A stretch of 64,000 nucleotides of DNA from Arcicella rosea (GTDB lineage Bacteria > Bacteroidota > Bacteroidia > Cytophagales > Spirosomataceae), in NCBI RefSeq assembly GCF_040543805.1, contig NZ_JBEUMS010000007.1, positions 1 to 64,000 on the forward strand, in the 5' to 3' direction. How positions within the stretch are numbered: the first letter of the stretch is position 1; the number at the start of each line of letters is the position of its first letter. The notes below the pieces were generated by a model. It worked only from the letters and a program-made list of their open reading frames with translations, had not been told where the DNA came from and did no database searches. The translations under genes and the position numbers were made by a program. Below are positions 17,517 through 26,563 of this stretch, in pieces.

Positions 17517-18653
17517 CTAGCTTAATCTGTCTTTAAAGCTTTCATAACCAAAAGATTTTACCAAATCAAAAGTATCATTTTCTCTCCAAATGCCAATTGA
17601 AGGTAAATTTACACCATTAAAGGTTGTCGTTTTTACCATCGTATAATGTATCATATCATCAAAAACGATTGAATCTCCAATTTTTAAAGGTTCATCAAAT
17701 GAGTAATCTCCATAAAAATCACCCGCCAAACAAGTCATCCCACCAAAACGATAAGTATGTTTGCCCGCTACTGGTTCTTGATGCGCACCTAAAATTTTTG
17801 GTTTATAAGGCATTTCTAAAGTATCAGGCATGTGTGCAGCAAAACTTACATCCAAAATTGCCACATTGATTCCTTGAGAATCAAGAATATCAAGGACTGT
17901 CGAAGTCAAGTAACCAGTTCTCCAACCCACCGCTGAACCCGGCTCTAAAATAATTTTCAGATTCGGAAATCTACTTTTTAATCCTTTTAATACTGAAATT
18001 AAATGTTCAGGCTCGTAGTCAGCACGAGTAATCAAATGTCCTCCACCTAAATTCAGCCATTTAGCTTGCTTTAATAAATCACCGAAACGCTCTTCGATGG
18101 CTTTCAAAGTACGCTCCAAAGTATAAGAATCGTTTTCGCATAAAGTATGCGAATGCAATCCTTCAATACCTTCTGGTAAAGTATCTCCTAACTGATTACG
18201 AGTAATTCCCAATCGAGAACCCGCAATACATGGATTATACATATCTGTTTCTACTTCCGAATATTGAGGATTGATACGAAGTCCGCAACTAATACCGTTT
18301 GCGATTGATTTTTCTTTGAATTTTTCAAATTGATTCAAAGAGTTAAAAGAAATATGTGATGAGTAAGAAAGTAATTCATCAAATTCTTTATCTAAATAAG
18401 CAGGTGAATATACATGAGCTTTAGAACCCATTTCTTCAAAAGCTAAACGAGCTTCATGTAGAGAACTTGCGGTTGCCCCAGCCAAATACTGACGAACCAT
18501 TGGAAAAGTAGAGAACATCGAAAAGCCTTTTAAAGCACAGATGATTTCGATGCCAGCTTGTTGCTGAACGTATTGTAATAGCTCTAAATTTTTACGTAAT
18601 AACCTATCTTCTAATACATAACAAGGAGAAGGTATTTGTGAGAAATCAATCAT
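17517..18653 (-). CDS. nspC: Carboxynorspermidine/carboxyspermidine decarboxylase
   Basis: This 378-residue PLP enzyme of the alanine racemase-fold decarboxylase group shows the N-terminal IPSPCYVLEDRLLRKNLELL, the PLP lysine K42 in CALKGFSMFS, and conserved LRINPQYSEVE, LNLGGGHLI and LEPGSAVGW blocks. It removes the carboxyl group from carboxynorspermidine or carboxyspermidine, the last step of the aspartate semialdehyde-dependent polyamine route. The gene for the preceding enzyme lies upstream on the same strand (18803-20017) with a 149-nt gap that contains a hairpin. The length matches the family. Substrate preference (spermidine, norspermidine or homospermidine route) is not resolved by sequence reading. 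Confidence 0.93.
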   Translation of the reverse strand: MIDFSQIPSPCYVLEDRLLRKNLELLQYVQQQAGIEIICALKGFSMFSTFPMVRQYLAGATASSLHEARLAFEEMGSKAHVYSPAYLDKEFDELLSYSSHISFNSLNQFEKFKEKSIANGISCGLRINPQYSEVETDMYNPCIAGSRLGITRNQLGDTLPEGIEGLHSHTLCENDSYTLERTLKAIEERFGDLLKQAKWLNLGGGHLITRADYEPEHLISVLKGLKSRFPNLKIILEPGSAVGWRTGYLTSTVLDILDSQGINVAILDVSFAAHMPDTLEMPYKPKILGAHQEPVAGKHTYRFGGMTCLAGDFYGDYSFDEPLKIGDSIVFDDMIHYTMVKTTTFNGVNLPSIGIWRENDTFDLVKSFGYESFKDRLS

Positions 18654-18722
18654 ATTAAATTGAAATTGATTATCAGGAAAGTAATTTACTTGCCGTTGAT
18701 TGTATAATTCTTAATTATTAAA

Positions 18723-18750
18723 ATTGCCCGTATTTTTCAACACGGGCAAT
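18723..18750. terminator. Intergenic hairpin between the two polyamine genes
   Basis: ATTGCCCGT (18723-18731) pairs with ACGGGCAAT (18742-18750). On the minus strand it is followed by the imperfect T-rich tail TTTAATAATT. It may partly terminate or stabilise the upstream message, giving unequal expression of the two genes. Confidence 0.45.
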
Positions 18751-18802
18751 GGATTTTATCATTTTGATGTAATTATAAATTCTTTCAAAAACTTGAGTAC
18801 TA

Positions 18803-20017
18803 CTAATACTCATGCGGAAGTGTTCCGTTGATTTCTTCGTTCCAAGGCAAACCATGAATATTCAACATCGCCATGAATGGATCTGGATTTAATTCTTCAC
18901 AATTCCAAACGCCAGGTTTCATCCATTCTCCTGTAATCATCATCATTGCCCCAATCATTGCTGGTACACCTGTTGTATAACTTACGCCTTGTGCTTGTAC
19001 TTCTTTCCAACAATCTTGGTGTTTACAGTTGTTCCAAACGTAATATGTTTTTTCAACACCATCTTTGATACCTTTGATTTGGCAACCGATTGAAGTTTCG
19101 CCAGTGTAGTTTTCTCCTAGTGAACCTGGTTCTGGAAGTACAGCTTTTAAAAATTCAAGAGGTACAATATCAACTCCTTGGAATTTAATTGGAGCAATTG
19201 ATGTCATGCCAACATTTTCCAATACTTGTAAGTGAGTAATATATTGTTGACCGAAAGTCATCCAGAATCTAGCACGCTTCAATGTAGGGAAGTTTTTTAC
19301 CAACGATTCTAATTCTTCGTGATACAATACATAAGATTCTTTTGGTCCAATTCCTGGATATTCAATTGGTTTATGGATTGACATAGCGTCAATCTCAACC
19401 CATTCGCCATTTTCCCAATAACGACCTTTTTGAGTAATCTCACGAATGTTGATTTCAGGGTTGAAGTTGGTAGCAAAAGCTTTTCCGTGGTCACCAGCAT
19501 TACAGTCTATAATATCCAAATAGTGCATTTCATCGAAATGGTGTTTATTGGCATAAGCTGTATAAACTTGTGTAACACCTGGGTCGAATCCACAACCTAA
19601 TAATGCCATCAAGCCTGCTTCTTTAAAGCGTTCTTGATAAGCCCATTGCCAAGAATATTCAAATTTAGCAACATCTTTAGGCTCATAATTAGCAGTATCC
19701 ATATAATGTACTCCTGTTTCCAAACAAGCATCCATAATGGTTAAATCTTGATATGGAAGAGCCACATTGATAACCATAAAAGGTTTTACTTGATTAATCA
19801 AAGCAACCAATTCTGGCACATTATCAGCATCTACTTGTGCAGTTTCTACTTTGGTTGGTAAACCAATTTTAGCACATTCTTCAGCAATAGCATCACATTT
19901 ACGTTTTGTACGGCTTGCTAAAACTACTTCAGAAAATACTTCTGGATTCATGGCACATTTCTTTACTACTACATTTCCTACGCCACCTGCACCAATAATT
20001 AAAACTTTCTTACCCAT
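18803..20017 (-). CDS. Carboxynorspermidine synthase (saccharopine dehydrogenase family)
   Basis: This 404-residue protein starts with a Rossmann NADP-binding motif GAGGVGNVVVKKC. It has the saccharopine dehydrogenase-like body with VINVALPYQDLTIMDACLE, YMDTANYEP and MALLGCGFDPGVTQVY. This subfamily condenses aspartate beta-semialdehyde with putrescine or diaminopropane and reduces the Schiff base to carboxyspermidine or carboxynorspermidine. Close linkage to nspC makes this assignment much more likely than lysine metabolism. A -7-like box lies on the minus strand at 20099-20092, about 75 nt before the start codon. Confidence 0.92.
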   Translation of the reverse strand: MGKKVLIIGAGGVGNVVVKKCAMNPEVFSEVVLASRTKRKCDAIAEECAKIGLPTKVETAQVDADNVPELVALINQVKPFMVINVALPYQDLTIMDACLETGVHYMDTANYEPKDVAKFEYSWQWAYQERFKEAGLMALLGCGFDPGVTQVYTAYANKHHFDEMHYLDIIDCNAGDHGKAFATNFNPEINIREITQKGRYWENGEWVEIDAMSIHKPIEYPGIGPKESYVLYHEELESLVKNFPTLKRARFWMTFGQQYITHLQVLENVGMTSIAPIKFQGVDIVPLEFLKAVLPEPGSLGENYTGETSIGCQIKGIKDGVEKTYYVWNNCKHQDCWKEVQAQGVSYTTGVPAMIGAMMMITGEWMKPGVWNCEELNPDPFMAMLNIHGLPWNEEINGTLPHEY

Positions 20018-20091
20018 TATTTTTTGATGTTATCTGTTAGATGTTATTCGTAAATACGTTAATGTACTCACGCCAAACAAGAATATATCTG

Positions 20092-20190
20092 CAAAATTAG
20101 TTAAAGCTGAGAAATTATGGGAGATATATAGATTAAATTTGTATTGAGTCATTGTAATTGTATGAATTGCCCTGTAACATTTAAATGTTA
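20092..20190. promoter_or_regulatory. Divergent intergenic region with -7 box and 16-bp palindrome
   Basis: The minus-strand TAATTTTG at 20099-20092 can serve as the -7 box of the polyamine gene at 20017. A perfect palindrome TAACATTTAAATGTTA lies at 20175-20190 and may be an operator. The rest of 20018-20330 shows no gene that I can support. Confidence 0.35.
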
Positions 20191-20330
20191 ATGTTTGGTA
20201 AAAAGAGTTGTTTCTAACTAAAAAAGTTTATTTTTGTTAAGAATAGCCTATGTTAGGATTAAAAGTTTTGTACGTGTAAGTTTTTATTTTCTTGATTTTT
20301 GTGATTAGAAATTTTAACCTCCTCTACAAT

Positions 20331-21512
20331 ATGCTTCCAAATATCAGCATCCTCTTTACTAAATTTAATTATTTTGTCATTAAATATTTGCAAAATAAAT
20401 ACTGGTATGTAGTTATTTGCTTATTGATTTTTCTCGTTTTTTCATTTATATATTTTCCAGAAATTATCAGGAAAAGGATTAGTAATGATTGGACAAGTAT
20501 TGACATTTCGGTGCAACAATTTGTTAATAATAAAATAGAAAAACCTTTACAACCCACTTTGGATTTTCCTCCTGAAGACCATTTTCGAAAGCGAGATCTT
20601 AGAATTACTCCATATTTGTTGGCAAATGTATTTAGTTTAAATTCTCTTCGATTATTCTATCTTCAGATTTTATTGCTTCCTGTATTTATCTGGTTTTCAA
20701 TCAAAATAATTAATCGAGTCACCAAAAATGCAGCCATAAGTTTCTGGGGAACCATTGCACTACTGTTTTCTTATGTTGGAAATTCGTTTAATTACGATAC
20801 ACTTTTTTACGATTCTTACGCCTACCTTGGTTTGTTGATTGCCCTGTATTTTTATAAAAGTTCAATAAGTATTGTATTTTTATTAGCAAGCTATTTTGTT
20901 GATGAAAGAAGTATCGCTCCCTCTTTGATTATTCCCTTATTTGCTGGATTGACCAATTTTTCTTTAGAGAAAACAGCAAAAGATTTTAGAACCACTTTTT
21001 CGAAGCTCATTACAGACAATAAATCATTTTGGATGGTTTGTATCAGTGTGTTGATTTACATTTTTATTCGAGCCTTATTTTATAAGAATTACCATTTAGA
21101 TACGCCCATCGGAAAACATAGTGGTGTTGCTTTAGGGTTAGGTTTTATTCATGGTACAAAAATTCCTTTTGCCATTTTCTCTTCATTAAAGTTAAACTTA
21201 CTACTTATTCTAGCAGCGTCTTTTTACTTAATTAAAAAGAAATATTATTTTGTAGCTTTGTGGTTTGTTGGAATTTTTACTACTTGTTTTTTAATAAGTA
21301 CAGCCGTTGAAGATGTTACAAGAAGTTTGGCTTATGCCTTTTTACTTGTATATGTAGTCTATTTGTTGGCTGAACAAATCGAAGAGAAAGCAAGTAAGTT
21401 TATTTATTTTATCGCTTTTATCAATATTTTAACACCAACTTATTCATTATTATTGAGCTTATATAGAATAGAAGCTTTTAGTTGGTTCGTTCATTTTTCT
21501 CAGAAATTCTAA
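20331..21512 (+). CDS. Polytopic inner membrane protein of unknown function
   Basis: The frame is open from a TTG at 20292, but the ATG at 20331 (MLPNISILFTKFNY...) is the better start and gives 393 residues. About nine hydrophobic segments are visible, for example YWYVVICLLIFLVFSFIYF, LNLLLILAASFYLI and FVALWFVGIFTTCFLIST, with charged loops between them. The spacing and length resemble glycosyltransferase-C-type or oligosaccharide-polymerase-like integral membrane proteins, but no catalytic motif can be pointed to. It is followed by the AEC transporter gene 43 nt downstream on the same strand. I do not recognise the family. Confidence 0.65.
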   Translation: MLPNISILFTKFNYFVIKYLQNKYWYVVICLLIFLVFSFIYFPEIIRKRISNDWTSIDISVQQFVNNKIEKPLQPTLDFPPEDHFRKRDLRITPYLLANVFSLNSLRLFYLQILLLPVFIWFSIKIINRVTKNAAISFWGTIALLFSYVGNSFNYDTLFYDSYAYLGLLIALYFYKSSISIVFLLASYFVDERSIAPSLIIPLFAGLTNFSLEKTAKDFRTTFSKLITDNKSFWMVCISVLIYIFIRALFYKNYHLDTPIGKHSGVALGLGFIHGTKIPFAIFSSLKLNLLLILAASFYLIKKKYYFVALWFVGIFTTCFLISTAVEDVTRSLAYAFLLVYVVYLLAEQIEEKASKFIYFIAFINILTPTYSLLLSLYRIEAFSWFVHFSQKF

Positions 21513-21555
21513 ATTATTAATTTATAGAAGACTCTTTGTTTTCTTTCTCATTTCC

Positions 21556-22485
21556 ATGAATCAAACCAATACCGTTTTTATTACTGCTTTGAGTATCATT
21601 TTGGTCGGATATTTTTTGAAGCGCCAAAATATTGTTTCTGAAAAAGAAGGAAAAATTATTTCTAAATTATTAATGCACACTACTTTTCCAGCGTTGATGT
21701 TTTTAACGATGAAACGTGTGCATTTTGAATTTAACCTCTTGTTATTGCCTGTTATTTCTTTTTGTTTTTCATTGCTTACGATGTTTACTGCTGCAAAATT
21801 ATTCAAAAATCAGACGCAGAAAATGAAAGCGATTTTGATTATGGGAAGTGGAGGTTTTAACCTCGGACTTTTTGCTTATCCGTTGATTGAAGGTATTTGG
21901 GGACAAGCTGGAATGGTATATGCTGCCATGTTTGATTTTGGAAATTCTTTTGCCGTTTTTGGCTTAGTATATGGCACAGGGGTATTTATGTCGGATAAAA
22001 ATGAAAGTGTAAGTATTTCACAAAATGCCAAAAAAGCTATCTTGAAAATATTTACTTTATTGCCTTTTCAAGCCATACTTTTGGGTGTTTTTGTAAACTT
22101 AGCAAAAATAGAAATTCCCACGATTGTGATTGATGTGATTGATGTGATGGCAAGAGGAAACAAAGTAATAGTCTTGTTAATTATGGGAATTTATTTGAAT
22201 ATTTCTACTTCTGGAGAGATACTCAAGAAGGTTTCTAAAGTACTTTTAATTCGTTACTTCTGGGGATTTCTGTTAGGATTTACTTTCTTTTATTTGTTGC
22301 CTGTAGAGCAATTGTACAGAAATGTGTTGTTAATTGTATTAATAATCCCCGTTGGAATGACGATTTTACCTTTCTCTGACGAATTAAATTATGATACCAA
22401 AATTGCAGGAATGCTGGTAAATGTTTCTATGCTGATAAGCTTTGCAATGATGTGGGCTTTGGTGATTGGGTTGAATTTGGCTTAG
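21556..22485 (+). CDS. AEC family (auxin efflux carrier-like) transporter
   Basis: This 309-residue protein has about ten hydrophobic helices in the two-times-five pattern of the AEC/BART superfamily. Recognisable blocks are ISKLLMHTTFPALMFLTM near the N-terminus and the central MGSGGFNLGLFAYPLIEGIW with its crossover region. Bacterial members export or exchange organic acids such as malate or malonate. The substrate is not determined here. Its TAG stop at 22483-22485 overlaps the TAA stop of the convergent C40 peptidase gene at 22482-22484, so the two genes share their last bases and no terminator separates them. Confidence 0.85.
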   Translation: MNQTNTVFITALSIILVGYFLKRQNIVSEKEGKIISKLLMHTTFPALMFLTMKRVHFEFNLLLLPVISFCFSLLTMFTAAKLFKNQTQKMKAILIMGSGGFNLGLFAYPLIEGIWGQAGMVYAAMFDFGNSFAVFGLVYGTGVFMSDKNESVSISQNAKKAILKIFTLLPFQAILLGVFVNLAKIEIPTIVIDVIDVMARGNKVIVLLIMGIYLNISTSGEILKKVSKVLLIRYFWGFLLGFTFFYLLPVEQLYRNVLLIVLIIPVGMTILPFSDELNYDTKIAGMLVNVSMLISFAMMWALVIGLNLA

Positions 22486-23036
22486 AACGGCCTACTTGCC
22501 TTAGCAAAACACCCCATCCAATATTTGCTGTAAAGATTATCTTCTCTGATACCTTTTGAAGAGGAGGAGTGAATAAACATTACTTCTGTTTTACTTCTCA
22601 ATTCTGTGATTAGTCCAGCGTGATTAATATTACTTACGTTTCCTTTATTGGTTACGAAAAACACCCAATCACCAGGGCGAAGGTCATCAATTGATATTTC
22701 TTTACCAAAATCTGATTGCTGATAGGAAATTCTAGGAATTTTAAAACCAAATTGATTATAAACACAAAATAACAAACCTGAACAATCCATTCCATTTCTA
22801 TCTGTTCCCCCAGCTCGGTATGGAACACCTGTATAGCTTCTTGCAGTTGAAATTAAACTATTGATTGTTTTGGCATTGTAAGTTTTAGAAGTATTAGTTG
22901 GAGGAACTGATTTTGGATGAGTAACCACAACGTTATTATCTTCTTTTTTACGAAATAATTTACAAGAATCTAACAATACAACTACACCAATTAGTACAGA
23001 AAAACGATAAAAAGTATTCAAATGGTTTTGTTTCAT
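22482..23036 (-). CDS. NlpC/P60 (C40) peptidase lipoprotein
   Basis: This 184-residue protein begins with a lipoprotein signal ending LLDSC (C25). A short linker leads into the NlpC/P60 domain (about 57-184). The catalytic cysteine is C85 in MDCSG, the histidine is H139 in NHAGLI, and the third polar residue is likely H156 in MFIHSSS. Such enzymes cut gamma-D-glutamyl-diaminopimelate bonds in peptidoglycan stem peptides. The protein is expected in the outer membrane or periplasm, acting in wall remodelling or recycling. It is close in size to Spr/MepS-like endopeptidases. It follows the dinB gene by 23 nt on the same strand and may be co-transcribed with it. Confidence 0.9.
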   Translation of the reverse strand: MKQNHLNTFYRFSVLIGVVVLLDSCKLFRKKEDNNVVVTHPKSVPPTNTSKTYNAKTINSLISTARSYTGVPYRAGGTDRNGMDCSGLLFCVYNQFGFKIPRISYQQSDFGKEISIDDLRPGDWVFFVTNKGNVSNINHAGLITELRSKTEVMFIHSSSSKGIREDNLYSKYWMGCFAKASRPF

Positions 23037-23059
23037 AAGGAATCAATAATATAAATTTG

Positions 23060-23587
23060 TTAAAGCTGGATTGTTCCGCTTTGAGCATTTTTTAACATTT
23101 TTACGGTAACATAAAGTTGACCAGTATGGCGTTGCGTATGTTCTGCAGCATGAAAAAGTAAGCCTAAAACATTCGTTGGTATTCGTTTTCTTCCAATTCC
23201 TCTTGCTTCCAACAATGTTTTTTCGTCTATATTTTTTAACTGTGTCAATGCCTTGTTCACTTGATTGTTAAAACGTGTAAGTAATGACTTTACGTTTACA
23301 TTGTATTGATTTTTTACTGATTCTAATTGTAATAAATCTAATTGTTCTTCGCTCAACATCTGGTCGTTGGCATAAGTAAAAAGTCTATCTAACACACCCG
23401 CTAAATGCTGTAAATGAAAAGCCACTGAAGCACAACCCGCAGGAGATTCCCAAAGTAATTCTTCTGGAAAATCAATCATCATCAGATTTACTTCCTCACG
23501 AGCTTGCAAAATTGCATGAGCCACAGGTTGTAATAATGGAGCCAATCCAGCAATTGGTCCACGCATCCATACTTCTAGGTTGTTCAT
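23060..23587 (-). CDS. DinB family metal-dependent protein
   Basis: The frame is open from 23644, but the stretch before the ATG at 23587 is made of intergenic repeat sequence, so the 175-residue product starting MNNLEVWMRGPIAG is preferred. The four-helix DinB fold is seen from FHLQHLAGVLDRL and LLFHAAEHTQRHTGQLYVTV, which supply the three histidines that bind a divalent metal. Related enzymes are thiol-dependent transferases (bacillithiol or mycothiol type) or damage-inducible proteins of unknown function. The partner thiol in this organism is not evident. It sits 23 nt upstream of the C40 peptidase gene. Confidence 0.83.
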   Translation of the reverse strand: MNNLEVWMRGPIAGLAPLLQPVAHAILQAREEVNLMMIDFPEELLWESPAGCASVAFHLQHLAGVLDRLFTYANDQMLSEEQLDLLQLESVKNQYNVNVKSLLTRFNNQVNKALTQLKNIDEKTLLEARGIGRKRIPTNVLGLLFHAAEHTQRHTGQLYVTVKMLKNAQSGTIQL

Positions 23588-23614
23588 TTTTTGGGGGATT
23601 TTTGGAAGAGTAGC

Positions 23615-23757
23615 AAGATGCAAGATTAAAGATACAAGATGCAAAAGTCAGGATTAATAAAAGCGAGTTAGGTAAGTCGTTTTTATTATTTTTCCAACAT
23701 CTCTTTTTCTTGCTTCTTCTGTCTTGAATCTTGCTTCTTGTATCTTAAAACCAAATA
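23615..23757. repeat. Degenerate short-word inverted repeat between tex and dinB
   Basis: The left part has AAGATGCAAGATTAAAGATA and ACAAGATGCAAAAGTC. The right part, read on the minus strand, has AAGATACAAGAAGCAAGATT and CAAGACAG. The same word (aaGATaCAAGAaGCAAGATt) thus faces itself across about 100 bp. It looks like the remains of a repeat element. No coding potential is seen. Confidence 0.5.
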
Positions 23758-25875
23758 CTAAACCGCCTTCATACTCAAAGCAATTCTTTTTCTGGCGATA
23801 TCAACTTCCATTACTCTAACTTGTACTTGTTGTTGTAATTTCACTACCTGATTTGGGTCGGAAACGTATTGGTTGGCTAATTGGGAAATATGCACCAAAC
23901 CATCTTGTTTTACGCCAACATCTACAAAACAACCAAAAGCAGTAATGTTCGTAACGATACCCGGAAGTACCATTCCTTCATATAAATCTTCTACTTTCTT
24001 CACATTTGCATCAAATTCAAAAGCTGTTAATTGTTCACGTGGGTCACGAGAAGGCTTTTCTAATTCTTTTAAAATGTCTTGAAGCGTCAGTAAACCAATT
24101 TTGTCGTTGGCATAAGCATTCAGATTTAATTGTTTTCTAAGTTCTACAGAACTCATTAAATCTTTCACAGAACACTTCAAATCCTTTGCCATTTTTTCAA
24201 CAATTGGATACGTTTCTGGATGAACTGCTGAATTATCCAAAGGATTTTCTGCATTTTGAATTCTCAAGAAACCTGCACATTGTTCAAATGCTTTTTCACC
24301 TAAACGAGCAACTTTCTTAATTTGCTGACGAGATTTAAATTCCCCATTTTCTTGACGATACTTTACAATATTAGCAGCTAAAGATGGTCCCAATCCAGCA
24401 ACATAACTCAATAAATGTTTAGAAGCCGTGTTTAAATTTACGCCAACGGCATTCACACAACTTTCAACGACTGTATCCAAAGTTCCCTTTAGCATCGACT
24501 GGTCAACATCGTGTTGATATTGCCCAACACCAATTGATTTTGGGTCGATTTTTACTAATTCTGCCAAAGGATCCATCAATCTTCTACCGATAGAAACCGC
24601 TCCACGAACTGTTACATCTTTATCTGGAAATTCTTCACGAGCGATAGGAGAGGCGGAGTAAATGGAAGCGCCTTGTTCTGAAACTACAAATATTTGTGGT
24701 ACTTTTTTGAAAGCTAATTTCTTGACAAAATCTTCAGTTTCCCTTCCTGCTGTACCATTTCCAATCGCAATGGCATCAATTTGATACTTTTCTGCAATTG
24801 TTAAAACAGTATTTTGTGCTTCAATTGATTTGTCAAAAGGGTAAATAACAGTATCTGCCAATAAATTTCCTTGGGCATCTAATACAACAGTTTTGCAACC
24901 AGTACGATAACCGGGATCAATAGCCAATACTTTTTTCTGACCCAGTGGCGAAGCTAATAATAACTGACGAAGGTTTTGCGCAAAGATTTTAATGGCTTCG
25001 GTGTCAGCTTTTTCTTTTGAAAAACCTGCAAATTCATTTTCAATAGAAGGTCTCATCAATCGTTTGTAGCAATCTGTAATAGATTCTTCCACGATTTTTT
25101 TAGCATCTGGTAAGCCTTTCAAGAAAATTCTATCTAATGCTCCTAAAGCATTGTCTTCTTCTGGAGAAATACTTACGCTTAAAAATCCTTCTTCTTCGCC
25201 ACGACGCAAAGCCAATAAACGATGTGAAGGTACTTTTTTCAAGGGTTCGTAGAAATCAAAGTAATCTTTGTACTTGATTCCTTCTTCTTCTTTGCCTTTT
25301 TTTACTTTGGCATAAACCATTGCTTCACGCTCAAATACTTTTCTAACAGCATTTCTAGCCTCCACATTTTCGTTAATCCATTCTGCAATAATATCTCTTG
25401 ACCCTTGTAAGGCTTCTTCTACATTTGCTACTTTATCATTCAAAAATGCTTCTGCTTTTTTAAGTACATTAGCCTCTTTTTGTTCAAAAATCAATTTTGC
25501 TAAAGGCTCTAAACCTTTTTCAATTGCAATACTTGCTCTTGTTTTACGCTTTTGTTTATATGGTAAATAAAGATCTTCTAGTTCTTGTAAATAATAAGCA
25601 TTGTTAAGCTTTTCTAACAATTCTGGCGTCATTTTTCCTTGTTCTTCAATGGATTTTATGATGCCTTCTCTGCGTTTATCAGCTTCTTTGAGTTTACCTA
25701 AAAGTTCTTTAATATCAAGGATTTGTACTTCATCTAAACTTCCCGTTGCTTCTTTTCTGTATCGTGCAATGAACGGAACTGTTCCACCTTCCTCTAATAA
25801 ATTAATTGTATTCTGAACTTGTGTTTGATTTACGCCAACGGTTTTGGCAATAATTGAAAGCTGTGTTTTATTCAT
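23758..25875 (-). CDS. tex: Tex-like RNA-binding transcription accessory protein
   Basis: The 705-residue protein shows the Tex domain order. An N-terminal helical Tex_N region carries FIARYRKEATGSLDEVQI. A YqgF/RNase H-like domain (about 320-440) has VLAIDPGYRTGCKTVVLD. Helix-hairpin-helix repeats (about 470-560) include LLSYVAGLGPSLAANIVKYR. A C-terminal S1 domain (about 630-705) carries VVTNITAFGCFVDVGVKQDG and ends MEVDIARKRIALSMK. Tex binds single-stranded RNA and influences transcription and stress survival; its length is slightly below the usual 720-780. It is a stand-alone minus-strand gene, separated from dinB by the short-word repeat. Confidence 0.95.
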   Translation of the reverse strand: MNKTQLSIIAKTVGVNQTQVQNTINLLEEGGTVPFIARYRKEATGSLDEVQILDIKELLGKLKEADKRREGIIKSIEEQGKMTPELLEKLNNAYYLQELEDLYLPYKQKRKTRASIAIEKGLEPLAKLIFEQKEANVLKKAEAFLNDKVANVEEALQGSRDIIAEWINENVEARNAVRKVFEREAMVYAKVKKGKEEEGIKYKDYFDFYEPLKKVPSHRLLALRRGEEEGFLSVSISPEEDNALGALDRIFLKGLPDAKKIVEESITDCYKRLMRPSIENEFAGFSKEKADTEAIKIFAQNLRQLLLASPLGQKKVLAIDPGYRTGCKTVVLDAQGNLLADTVIYPFDKSIEAQNTVLTIAEKYQIDAIAIGNGTAGRETEDFVKKLAFKKVPQIFVVSEQGASIYSASPIAREEFPDKDVTVRGAVSIGRRLMDPLAELVKIDPKSIGVGQYQHDVDQSMLKGTLDTVVESCVNAVGVNLNTASKHLLSYVAGLGPSLAANIVKYRQENGEFKSRQQIKKVARLGEKAFEQCAGFLRIQNAENPLDNSAVHPETYPIVEKMAKDLKCSVKDLMSSVELRKQLNLNAYANDKIGLLTLQDILKELEKPSRDPREQLTAFEFDANVKKVEDLYEGMVLPGIVTNITAFGCFVDVGVKQDGLVHISQLANQYVSDPNQVVKLQQQVQVRVMEVDIARKRIALSMKAV

Positions 25876-26025
25876 GAATTTGTATGAAATATAAACTTGT
25901 CGGAACAGTGATTAATACTTATCCAACAAGGTTTGAATCTTGTTTTTGGTCAAATAATGGTTGACTTAAAAAGCTTTTTCTCTAAATGATATTTGATTTT
26001 TTATTCGCTAAAATACGGATTTGTT

Positions 26026-26481
26026 TTATTCATTCCTCAACATTTCGATATGTTCGATGCCGTCTTCTAAATAAATTTCACTAACTTGTTGAAAGCCAAA
26101 AGATTCATAAAATTGCTTTAAATATAATTGTGCACCGATTCTGATGGGACTTCCCGCAAATATTTCTTCCATCATTTCAATTGACTTGAGCATTAAAGTT
26201 TTGCCAAAACCACCGCCACGAGCTAAGGGAGAAGTAACCACTCTACCAATTGAGGCTTCTTCGTATGAAATACCAGGTGCAATTAGGCGAGTATAGGCTA
26301 CAATTTTTTGGCTACTGGTATCAAAGCCAATAAAATGAAAAGAAATTAAGTCTTTATCGTCTAAATCTTGAAAAGGACAATTTTGTTCAACAATAAAAAC
26401 CTCATTACGAAGTTGTAGAATTTGGTATAATTCGATTGTAGTTAAGTCTCTGAAATGCTTGAGGTACCAGTGAATGTTCAT
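26026..26481 (-). CDS. GNAT acetyltransferase, ElaA type
   Basis: The ATG at 26481 (MNIHWYLKHFRDLTTIELYQ) matches the usual N-terminus of ElaA-like proteins, giving 151 residues. The track upstream to 26553 is open but runs through the divergent promoter region. The family signature LRNEVFIVEQNCPFQDLDDKD lies near residue 25-45. The acetyl-CoA loop is RGGGFGKTLM, with R/Q-x-x-G-x-G/A spacing, near residue 95. ElaA relatives are N-acetyltransferases of unknown substrate. The gene is divergent from the LpoA-like gene, and the start codons are 82 nt apart. Confidence 0.85.
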   Translation of the reverse strand: MNIHWYLKHFRDLTTIELYQILQLRNEVFIVEQNCPFQDLDDKDLISFHFIGFDTSSQKIVAYTRLIAPGISYEEASIGRVVTSPLARGGGFGKTLMLKSIEMMEEIFAGSPIRIGAQLYLKQFYESFGFQQVSEIYLEDGIEHIEMLRNE

Positions 26482-26535
26482 TATGAAATTAGTTTTGATG
26501 AGTAATTGATACAATCGTGAATATACAAAGTTTAT

Positions 26536-26543
26536 TATCTTTG
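26536..26543 (+). promoter_or_regulatory. -7 box of the LpoA-like gene
   Basis: TATCTTTG is an exact TAnnTTTG match 20 nt before the ATG at 26564. No TTTG is found at the ideal -33 distance. Confidence 0.5.
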
Positions 26544-26563
26544 TAAAACTCAAACTTTCAAAT

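Noticed and set aside
22482..22485. Overlapping stop codons of the AEC transporter and C40 peptidase genes as a functional overlap
   Set aside because: A convergent 4-nt overlap of stop codons is common in compact genomes and is noted only in the gene entries.
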